From: JBHELQ01 sp046262995
GTDB lineage: Bacteria; Actinomycetota; Thermoleophilia; Solirubrobacterales; Thermoleophilaceae
Direction: 5' to 3'
Assembly (NCBI GenBank): GCA_046262995.1
Contig: JBHELQ010000020.1
Location: 1-19,468 of the forward strand
DNA: 19,468 nt
The position numbers were made by a program, and so were the translations under genes. Shown in pieces: positions 6,846 through 15,000 of the stretch (position 1 is its first letter; every line of letters begins with the position of its first letter). The notes under the pieces are model-generated. The model saw nothing but the letters and a program-made list of their open reading frames with translations. It made no database searches and was not told the origin of the DNA.

Positions 6846-7157
6846 GTGCCGATCGACGACGGCCAAGCGGTTCACTACACCGCGCTCGAGCGCGGAATCC
6901 CCGTCTACAGCGCCGACGAGATCGAGGTCGGGAAGCTCGTCGAGGTGCTCGACAACTACCGCGAGCACATCATGGACGGGCTCGTGATCGAACGCGCGGC
7001 AGGAGATCGCCGCTTCGTTGACGCGCCCGAGGTCGGGCGCACCGCCGAGCGCGGAGTGACCCTGACGATCGCGGCGGCGGAGGTCGCGGAACTGCCCCCT
7101 CCGCCGGCGCCTGGGTCGGTCGCCGAGCGCCTTCGCAAGCTCGTCCGGCGTCGCTGA
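6846..7157 (+). CDS. PRC-barrel-like domain protein
   Basis: A 103-residue soluble protein. Residues 15-50 read as a PRC-barrel-type beta segment: GIPVYSADEIEVGKLVEVLD, then a DGLVIE strand, matching the family's pattern of 'G.PVY..D...VG.V..V' followed by 'DGLVV'. The C-terminal half, with TLTIAAAEVAELPPPP and a basic end (RKLVRRR), is less conserved. PRC-barrel domains occur in RNA maturation (RimM), photosynthetic reaction centres and many stress or envelope proteins, so the role here stays open. GTG at 6846 is 2 bases after the previous stop, implying co-translation with the two small membrane proteins. Confidence 0.72.
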   Translation: MPIDDGQAVHYTALERGIPVYSADEIEVGKLVEVLDNYREHIMDGLVIERAAGDRRFVDAPEVGRTAERGVTLTIAAAEVAELPPPPAPGSVAERLRKLVRRR

Positions 7158-7182
7158 CCGGTTGCCGAGCTGCCGCTTCGGG

Positions 7183-7214
7183 CAAAATCCGGCATGAGAG
7201 CCGATCGAGAGGAG
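7183..7214 (+). promoter_or_regulatory. Candidate -10 and ribosome site of the citrate synthase gene
   Basis: The A-rich CAAAAT (7183-7188) stands out in G+C-rich surroundings and could be a -10, with a poor TTGCCG upstream at 7162-7167. GAGAGGAG (7207-7214) is a strong ribosome site with a 5-base spacer to the ATG at 7220. Unlike the leaderless-type genes nearby, this mRNA would have a short leader of about 25 bases. Confidence 0.4.
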
Positions 7215-7219
7215 CGGGA

Positions 7220-8617
<1,398 letters not shown>

Positions 8618-8618
8618 C

Positions 8619-8643
8619 GCCCGCCGGCGCCGCTGTGGCGGGC
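8619..8643. terminator. Inverted repeat just after the citrate synthase stop
   Basis: GCCCGCC (8619-8625) and GGCGGGC (8637-8643) form a 7-bp stem beginning one base after the citrate synthase TGA, inside the facing DoxX gene. No T-run follows. Candidate terminator for the rightward transcript. Confidence 0.38.
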
Positions 8644-9145
8644 CCCTCGCGCCCGGCGGTCACCGCCGCTGCGGTGGCCACCACCCACGCGACACCCAGT
8701 TCGAGCAGAGCCCAGCCGGCTCCGATCCAGTCGTAGGCGATCACGTCGTCGAGCGACCACGAGCCCGGGCCGACCGCTGCCAGCGCGAACGGAACTGCCA
8801 GGAGCAGCAGGGTCAGCTCGTCGGCCCGGGGCTCGGGGCGGGCCGAGGCGAGGAGCACGCCGATCAGCACCGCCGCCGAGACGAGCAGCGCCGCGACCGA
8901 CGTAACCAGCCCGAGGAGCAGCAGCAGCCCGCCGCCCAGCTCGAGGACCGCGACCAGGGTCGTCGGCCAGCCGGCCCTCACCGGTGCGGCGTGGGACGCA
9001 TTCACCAGAGACGACTGACGCGGAGCCCGCCCGCGCAGCCGCTCGACGCCGTACCACACGAACAGCCCGCCGCAGACGAGCCGCAGGAGCAGGAGACCGA
9101 GGTCCACGCCTCTGGTGTACCCCCTGGGCCCGGCGGGGAACCGCG

Positions 9146-9181
9146 TACGCTTCGGCGCCGATGCCGGCCACTCAGCGGTGA
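9146..9181 (+). promoter_or_regulatory. Candidate -10 and micro-ORF leading into the next gene
   Basis: TACGCT (9146-9151) is followed 9 bases later by ATG at 9161, opening a six-codon frame (Met-Pro-Ala-Thr-Gln-Arg) whose TGA at 9179-9181 overlaps the GTG start at 9178 as GTGA. This could be a leaderless mini-cistron that hands ribosomes to the main gene, which has no visible ribosome site of its own. Confidence 0.35.
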
Positions 9182-9516
9182 GCTACACCGTCGTCGTTCG
9201 GAACGGCCCGAAGGTCGCACGCGAGCGCCATGACAGCCTGCCCGATGCCCTGACCGCCATCGAGGGACGCGGTCGCGAGCTCGAGCGCACGGCCGACGCC
9301 CGCCCGGTCGGGGGTGGGCTGATGCGCCGCCTGGACCCGGCGCAGCAGGTCGTGGCCCGCCTGGAGCTGCGCGGCCCGAAGCGCCTGCGGGCGGGCGTGG
9401 ACGTGCGCGGCGAAGGCTCGACCGAGGCCTTCACCGGCCGCCTCCGCCGGACGCTCGTGGAGCAGCAGGCGGGTGAGTCCGCCTACGACGCGCTGCGGCG
9501 CGCCCTGGCCGGATGA
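9178..9516 (+). CDS. Conserved-looking hypothetical protein
   Basis: A 112-residue soluble, basic protein of unknown function. It opens with a beta-like stretch VSYTVVVRNGPKVARERHDSL, then a helix DALTAIEGRGRELERTADA, a second strand region VVARLELRGPKRLRAGVDVRGEG and a C-terminal helix ending ESAYDALRRALAG. The alternation suggests a small alpha/beta domain, but I do not recognise a family. I prefer the GTG at 9178 to the in-frame GTG at 9115, because the extra residues are unlike protein and a promoter-like TACGCT lies between the two. The end overlaps the next gene as ATGA. Confidence 0.65.
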   Translation: MSYTVVVRNGPKVARERHDSLPDALTAIEGRGRELERTADARPVGGGLMRRLDPAQQVVARLELRGPKRLRAGVDVRGEGSTEAFTGRLRRTLVEQQAGESAYDALRRALAG

Positions 9517-9803
9517 GCGAGCAGCGCTGGCGTGTCGTGCTCCCTCGCGGCGCGGAGCCTCCCTTCCGCGTCTTCGTCAACGGGGTGCAGCAGCGGGAGG
9601 GGAACGACTACCGGCTCGTCGGTCGCGAGCTCCACTTCTTCCGCTCGCTCGAGAAGGAGAGGCTCGGCCTCGGCCGCTGGGCGGCGATCTTCCTCGGGCT
9701 CTTCGGCAGCTACGGGAGGAACGACTCCGTGGACGTCCAATACAGGATCGGAGGCAGGAGCACGGTGGCGCCCGGCCTGGACATCTTGCCGCCGGAGGAC
9801 TAG
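9513..9803 (+). CDS. Conserved-looking hypothetical protein
   Basis: A 96-residue protein of unknown function, translationally coupled (ATGA) to the preceding gene. The sequence reads as a beta-rich small domain: WRVVLPRGAEPPFRVFVNGV, NDYRLVGRELHFF, then a short hydrophobic segment LGRWAAIFLGLFGSYGR (about 53-69) that could be a membrane-proximal helix or a core strand, and DVQYRIGGRSTVAPGLDILPPED. No catalytic motif is visible. The phrase 'F.VFVNGV...GNDY...GREL.F' resembles beta-hairpin repeats seen in phage tail-type domains, but the match is too weak for a call. Confidence 0.68.
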   Translation: MSEQRWRVVLPRGAEPPFRVFVNGVQQREGNDYRLVGRELHFFRSLEKERLGLGRWAAIFLGLFGSYGRNDSVDVQYRIGGRSTVAPGLDILPPED

Positions 9804-9807
9804 CCCC

Positions 9808-9813
9808 TACCCT
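9808..9813 (+). promoter_or_regulatory. Candidate -10 box of metF
   Basis: TACCCT ends 8 bases before the metF ATG with only C/G/T between, and no ribosome site is present. This suits near-leaderless transcription of metF separately from the upstream pair. Confidence 0.42.
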
Positions 9814-9821
9814 TCCGCCCG

Positions 9822-10718
9822 ATGCGCATCGACAGGATCCTCGAAGAGCGGCGTCCGGTCTTCTCGTTCGAGTTCTTCCCGCCGAAGACCGACGAGGGAC
9901 AGCGCACGCTCGAGCAGACGCTGGCCGAGCTGAAGGAGGACCAGCCGGACTACGTCTCGGTCACCTACGGGGCCGGCGGCTCGACGCGCGAGCGCACGGT
10001 CGAGATCACCAAGTGGATCAAGCAGGACCTGGGCATCGAGGCGATGGCCCACCTCTCGTGCGTGGGTGAGTCGAAGGAGCGCCTCGTCGAGATCCTCCAG
10101 GAGCTCGACGACGTGGGGATCGAGAACGTGCTGGCCCTGCGTGGCGACCCGCCCCGCGGCCAGGAGGAGTGGAAGCCCCATCCCGGCGGCCTGCACTACT
10201 CGGTCGAGCTGATCGGCCTGATGGCCGAGCGCTTCGAATTCTCGATCGGGGCGGCCTGCTTCCCGGAGGTCCACCCGGAGGCGCCGGACCTGCAGCACGA
10301 CCTGCGCTACGCGCTCCAGAAGGTCGAGGTCGGCGCGGGCTTCCTGATCACGCAGCTGTTCTTCGACAACGAGCTCTACTTCGACTTCGTCGAGGAGGCG
10401 CGCGCCGCCGGGATCGCCGTCCCGATCGTCCCGGGGATCATGCCGATCACGAACTACAAGCAGATCAAGACCATCACCGGCATGTGCGGGGCCTCCATCC
10501 CCGCCGAGCTCGAGCGCGAGCTTGGAGAGCGCGCCGACGACCCGGAAGCGGTTGCCGAGCTGGGGGTCGCCTACGCGACCCTCCAATGCTCCGATCTCCT
10601 GGCGCGCGGCGCGCCCGGGATCCACTTCTACACGCTCAACCGCTCGCCCGCAACGCGCGCCATCCTGGCGGCGCTGCGGGCCGCTCACCCCTGGACGCGG
10701 GCGCCGGCCACCGTCTAG
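9822..10718 (+). CDS. metF: 5,10-Methylenetetrahydrofolate reductase
   Basis: A 298-residue flavoprotein that reduces 5,10-methylene-THF to 5-methyl-THF, the methyl donor for methionine synthesis. Signature elements in order: FSFEFFPPK (14-22; E17 equivalent to the catalytic Glu28 of E. coli MetF), DYVSVTYGAGGSTRERT, IENVLALRGDPP (Asp of the active site), FLITQLFFDN, IPIVPGIMPITNYKQI-like segment and the C-terminal GIHFYTLNRSPATR folate-site strand. The length equals the short bacterial type without the eukaryotic regulatory domain. The start begins with a run MRIDRILEERRPVFSFEFF typical for the family. It converges on the MBL-fold gene with only 9 bases between stops. Confidence 0.96.
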   Translation: MRIDRILEERRPVFSFEFFPPKTDEGQRTLEQTLAELKEDQPDYVSVTYGAGGSTRERTVEITKWIKQDLGIEAMAHLSCVGESKERLVEILQELDDVGIENVLALRGDPPRGQEEWKPHPGGLHYSVELIGLMAERFEFSIGAACFPEVHPEAPDLQHDLRYALQKVEVGAGFLITQLFFDNELYFDFVEEARAAGIAVPIVPGIMPITNYKQIKTITGMCGASIPAELERELGERADDPEAVAELGVAYATLQCSDLLARGAPGIHFYTLNRSPATRAILAALRAAHPWTRAPATV

Positions 10719-10727
10719 CGGTCGGCC
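10706..10727. terminator. Inverted repeat filling the metF / MBL junction
   Basis: Left arm GGCCACCG (10706-10713), loop TCTAG (10714-10718, holding the metF stop), right arm CGGT plus a bulged C plus GGCC (10719-10727), ending right at the stop of the facing gene. An 8-bp stem with one bulge and no T-run; it could terminate both transcripts. Confidence 0.42.
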
Positions 10728-11723
10728 TCAGGCGGCGGCCCAGCGCTCCCCCTCCCCGTCCTCCGACCTGCGCACCTCGCCCCCGAGCTCGAGGTGGCGC
10801 AGGTAGGAGAGGGTCTCGGTCAGCCCCCAGCTGAGCCCGTGCTCCTCCCCCGCGAGGACGGCGGGCACGAGCTCGAACGCGGTGCGGGGGCCGTCCCCGA
10901 GCGCCTCGCGGACACGCGAGAGGCGCGTTTCGACCTCCCGCCGGTTCGCCGCCACGAGCGCCCGCGCGTCACGCACCGGGCGGCCGTGACCGGCCAGCAC
11001 GAGGCTGACCTCGAGCGAGCCGACCACATCGAGGCTGTGGAGGAACTCGCCGACCGGGTCCGGCGTGTGCCCGTAGTCGTAGAAGAGCGAGACCCGCCCC
11101 AGCAGGTGGTCGCCCGACAGGAGCAGCCCCCGCTCGGGCTGGTGCAGCACGACGTGGGAGGGGGCGTGGCCCGGGGTCTCGTAGGCCCTCCACACGCCGA
11201 GATCCGTCTCGATCTCCACGCCGTCCACCAGCTCGCGGTCGGGCAGCACGACCTTCGCCACCCCCACCCCCTGGCCGCGGCGCTCCGACTCGTAGCGGCT
11301 GAGCACGTCGGCCGGCACTCCGCTCTGGCGCGCCACCTCGATCCGCCGCTCGAGCATCCGCTCGGGGTCCGAGGCGGCGCCGGTCATGTGAGCGTGGTTC
11401 GGGTGCATCCAGAGCTCGCAGCCGGCCGCCTCGAGCACGGGCGCGGCCTGGCCGTAGTGGTCCGAGTGGGCGTGCGTGCAGGCCACGAGCCGCACGTGCT
11501 CCAGCCCCACCCCGGCCTGGTCGAGCGCCCGCTCGAGCTGCCGCAACGCCCCGGCCTCGTGCAGGCCAGTGTCCACCAGCACCACTCCGCTCCCGGCGGC
11601 GATCGCAAAGGCGTTCACGTGCGGCACTCCGGGCCAGGGAAGCGGCAGCCTCAGGCGCCAGAGGCCCGGCTGCACCCGGTCCGCGCGGGCGAGCTCGTGG
11701 CGTCGTCGGGACCCCTCGCTCAC
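10728..11723 (-). CDS. MBL-fold metallo-hydrolase
   Basis: A 331-residue metallo-beta-lactamase-fold hydrolase. The metal-binding motif THAHSDHYG (83-91; H84, H86, D88, H89) is intact, followed by YETPGHAPSHVVLH, LLLSGDHLLG (Asp bridging metal) and LVLAGHGRPV near residues 247-256, so two zinc-type metals are expected. The N-terminal lead PGLWRLRLPLPWPGVPHVNAFAI and VLVDTGLH are typical of glyoxalase-II-like hydrolases with a C-terminal helical/winged tail (about 262-331) that often binds lipid or thioester substrates. Substrate unknown. The GTG at 11723 has GAGGG 9 bases upstream. It is divergent from the FlgM-like ORF with 48 bases between. Confidence 0.9.
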   Translation of the reverse strand: MSEGSRRRHELARADRVQPGLWRLRLPLPWPGVPHVNAFAIAAGSGVVLVDTGLHEAGALRQLERALDQAGVGLEHVRLVACTHAHSDHYGQAAPVLEAAGCELWMHPNHAHMTGAASDPERMLERRIEVARQSGVPADVLSRYESERRGQGVGVAKVVLPDRELVDGVEIETDLGVWRAYETPGHAPSHVVLHQPERGLLLSGDHLLGRVSLFYDYGHTPDPVGEFLHSLDVVGSLEVSLVLAGHGRPVRDARALVAANRREVETRLSRVREALGDGPRTAFELVPAVLAGEEHGLSWGLTETLSYLRHLELGGEVRRSEDGEGERWAAA

Positions 11724-11771
11724 CGGTCACACCCTCGAGCTTGCACGGGTGCGCCATCATTTCAGGAGCCG

Positions 11772-11960
11772 ATGGACCTCCTGACCCAGCTCGTGCGCGC
11801 AGCGGCGGGCGGCCGCGCCCGCGGCGCGGAGCCGCCGGACCCCGAGCGGCTTCGCCGCCTGGCGCGGGCGGTAGAGCGCGGCGAGTACCAGGTGCCCGAA
11901 GACCGGGTTGCCGACGCTCTGCTTCGCGCTGTCAGGGATCGTCCCGCGGGCGGCGGCTGA
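11772..11960 (+). CDS. FlgM-like short protein (anti-sigma-28-type C-terminus)
   Basis: A 62-residue ORF with a good ribosome site (AGGAG at 11764-11768, short spacer). The segment RLARAVERGEYQVPEDRVADALL (split here as RLARAVERG and EYQVPEDRVADALL) matches the hallmark C-terminal pattern of FlgM, 'I..G.Y.V....VA..LL', where two helices clamp the flagellar sigma factor. The first 20 residues are a short helix and a basic Gly/Arg linker. Only the sigma-binding end of a usual 90-100-residue FlgM is present, and no flagellar gene lies in the window. It may control another sigma factor or be a non-flagellar use of the motif; a spurious ORF is less likely given the ribosome site and motif. Confidence 0.55.
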   Translation: MDLLTQLVRAAAGGRARGAEPPDPERLRRLARAVERGEYQVPEDRVADALLRAVRDRPAGGG

Positions 11961-11978
11961 GCGGGTCTGTCGGACCGG

Positions 11979-12003
11979 GAGCCCGGCTCTGCAAGCCGGC
12001 CTC
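11979..12003. repeat. Hairpin after the FlgM-like ORF
   Basis: CCGGCT (11983-11988) pairs with AGCCGG (11994-11999) around the loop CTGCA; after one C/C mismatch, GAG (11979-11981) pairs with CTC (12001-12003). It starts 19 bases after the stop of the FlgM-like ORF and lacks a T-run. It may be a terminator or, with the adjoining repeat, a leader structure. Confidence 0.4.
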
Positions 12004-12005
12004 CG

Positions 12006-12030
12006 CGCCTGCGTGGGGCACACGCGGGCG
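12006..12030. promoter_or_regulatory. 10-bp inverted repeat ahead of the oxoglutarate dehydrogenase promoter
   Basis: CGCCTGCGTG (12006-12015) and CACGCGGGCG (12021-12030) pair over 10 positions with one T-G wobble around the loop GGGCA. It lies 3 bases before the TACAGT box, where the -35 region would be, so it may be an operator controlling the TCA gene; alternatively it is the second of two tandem terminator hairpins. Confidence 0.42.
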
Positions 12031-12033
12031 GGG

Positions 12034-12039
12034 TACAGT
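12034..12039 (+). promoter_or_regulatory. Candidate -10 box of the oxoglutarate dehydrogenase gene
   Basis: TACAGT ends 11 bases before the ATG at 12051. No ribosome site is visible, so the transcript would start within about five bases of the ATG. Confidence 0.42.
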
Positions 12040-12050
12040 TGGCGGTCGGC

Positions 12051-15000
12051 ATGGCCACCCGGACGACGACGGCGCAGGTCACGATGCCCCAGATGGGCGA
12101 GTCCGTCACCGAGGGCACGGTGCTCGAGTGGCGCAAGCGGCCGGGCGACCCGGTTCAGGAGGGCGAGACGCTGCTCGAGGTCTCGAGCGACAAGGTGGAC
12201 GCCGAGGTCCCCGCTCCTGCCTCCGGAACGGTCGCGAAGATACTTGTCGAGGCCGACAAGGTCGCCCCGGTCGGGGCCGTCCTGGCGGAGATCGAGGTCG
12301 GCGACGCCGACCCGGCCGCGACCGCGGCGCCCCCGGAGCCGGCGGAGTCGCCGGCGCAACCGTCACCCGAGCCGACGGAAGCGCCCACCGAAGCCGCCGC
12401 GGCACCTGGGAACGGCGACGGGATCGCAACGCCCGTGGCGGCGCGCATCGCGAGCGCGCACGGGATCGACCTCTCCGCCGTCAGCGGCAGCGGACCGCGG
12501 GGCCGCGTGACCAAGGAGGACGTGCTGGCGGTCGTCGAGGGCGACGGCCTGTTGGCCGCGTCGGCCACGCCGGAGCCCGGCGGCAAGCCGCTGCGCGGGC
12601 CTGCGGCCGTGCTCGCCCGCTTCATGAACGAGAGCCGGACCATTCCCACGGCCACGAGCTTCCGCACGCTCCCCGTCGACGAGCTCGACTCCCGGCGCCG
12701 GCGGCTCAAGGCCGGCGGCCGCAAGCTGTCCTTCACCCACCTCGTGGCCTGGGCGATCGTCCAGGCCGCCCGCGACTGGCCCGTCATGACCCACTCCTAC
12801 ACGGAGGCGGAGGGAGCGCCGCGGCGCGTGGAGCCGGGCAGCGTGAGCCTGGGCCTGGCGGTGGACGTCGAGCGTCGCGACGGAACCAGGACGCTCCTCG
12901 TGCCTGTGCTGAAGGACGCCGACCGGCTTGAGTTCGAGCAGTTCGTGGAGCGCTACGACGAGCTGGTGGCGGGCGCGCGCGACAACAGCCTTCCGCCAGA
13001 GGCGTACCAGGGCGCCGGCATGACGCTGACCAACCCGGGTGGCCTGGGCACGGTCGCCTCGGTGCCGAGGCTGATGCCCGGGCAGGGCACGATCGTCGCC
13101 ACGGGTGCCATCGGCTATCCGCCCGGACTGTCGCAGGCCGACCCGGCCGGCATGAAGGAACTCGGGGTCTCGAAGGTGATGACGATGACGAGCACCTACG
13201 ACCACCGTGTGATCCAGGGCGCGGAGTCGGGCTCGTTCCTGCGCCGGATCGACGAGCTGCTCCAGGGCGGCGACGGTTTCTATGACCGGGTCTTCGAGTC
13301 GCTGGGCGTGCCGGAGCGCGCCGAAGCCGACGGAGCGCCCGCGCCCGTCACGGCCGCCGAGCCCGCTCCGGCTGCCGCCCAGCCGGCCGCGTCGGTCAGC
13401 GCTGACGAGTCGCTGCTGCAGGCCGTGCAGGCGGCCACCTCGCTCGTCAAGGCGCACCGCATGCACGGCCACCTGGCCGCCCGGCTCGACCCACTCGGAT
13501 CGGAGCCCGTCGGTGACCCCGCCCTGGACCCGGCGACCGTGAGCCTGACGCCCGAGCTGATGGAGCGGATCCCGGCCTCGGTCCTGCGCGTGGCGGTCCC
13601 CGGCGACAGCTTCGCGGACGCGCTGCCCCAGCTGCGCGAGACCTACTGCGGCACCGTCGCCTACGAGATCGAGCACATCTCCGACCACGAGCAGCGCGTC
13701 TGGCTGCGGCAGGCGATCGAGACCGGCGACTACCGCCGGCCGCTGGCGACCGACGAGCGGCGTCGGCTGCTCGAGCGGCTGTCCGAGGTCGAGGCGCTCG
13801 AGACCTACCTGCACAAGGCCTTCCTGGGCAAGAAGCAGTTCTCGATCGAGGGCCTGGACATGATCGTGCCGATGCTCGACGAGACGATCGAGCTGGCCGC
13901 GCGCGCGGGCGCACGGGAGGTCGTGATGGGCATGGCCCACCGCGGCCGGCTGAACGTGCTGGCTCACACGGTCGGGCGCCCCTACGCGGCGATCCTGGCC
14001 GAGTTCGAGGGCGAGCAGACGCTGGCGGTCGACACCGCGGCGCCCGAGGGGGGCACCGGCGACGTGAAGTACCACTACGGCGCGTCCGGCACCTACAGGA
14101 CACGGGCCGACAGGAGCCTCACCGTCACGCTGTCGCCCAACCCGAGCCACCTGGAGTACGTGAACCCGGTGATCGAGGGCCGCGCCCGGGCCGACCAGAC
14201 GAGCCGCAAGGGCACCGAGATCAGCCACGACCCCGCCGCGGTCATGCCCGTGCTGATCCACGGCGACGCCGCCTTCCCCGCACAGGGGATCGTGTCCGAG
14301 ACGCTCAACCTTCAGGCCCTGGACGGCTACTCGACCGGCGGCACGATCCACCTGATCGCGAACAACCAGCTCGGGTTCACGACCGCTCCCGAGGACGCCC
14401 GCTCGACCCGCTACGCATCCGACCTGGCGAAGGGCTTCGACATCCCGATCATCCACGTGAACGCCGACGACGTCGAGGGGTGCGTGGCGGCGACCCGCCT
14501 GGCCTGTGCCTTCCGCGCGCGCTTCGGCCGCGACTCGCTGATCGACGTGATCGGCTACCGCCGCTTCGGCCACAACGAGACCGACGAGCCCGCCTACACC
14601 CAGCCGCGCATGTACGAGCTGATCAAGGGCCATCCACCGGTGCGCAGGGTCTACGCCGAGCACCTGGTCGCCGAGGGCGTGGTCTCCGAGGACGAGGCCA
14701 AGCGGCTCGCGGCGGAGGCCTACCAGCGGGTGGCCGACGCCCACGCCGAGCTCAAGGAGTCGATGGGCGTCCCGCCGGAGACCGGAGAGCACGAGCTCGA
14801 CCGCACCATGAGCCCGGAGCCGCGAACGACGGTGCCCGCCGACCTCTTGCGATCCTTGAACGAGCAGCTCCTGCGCGTGCCCGACGGCTTCAACGTCCAT
14901 CGCAAGCTGAAGCCCCTGCTCGAGCGTCGGCGCGAGCCTTTCGAGGACTCCGCCGGGCGGCTCGACTGGGCGCATGCCGAGGCGCTGTCGTTCGCGTCGC

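Noticed and set aside
11961..12010. A possible tRNA around the hairpin with GCTCTGCAAGC
   Set aside because: The short loop and arms do not allow a cloverleaf: no acceptor stem, no T-arm consensus and too little space.
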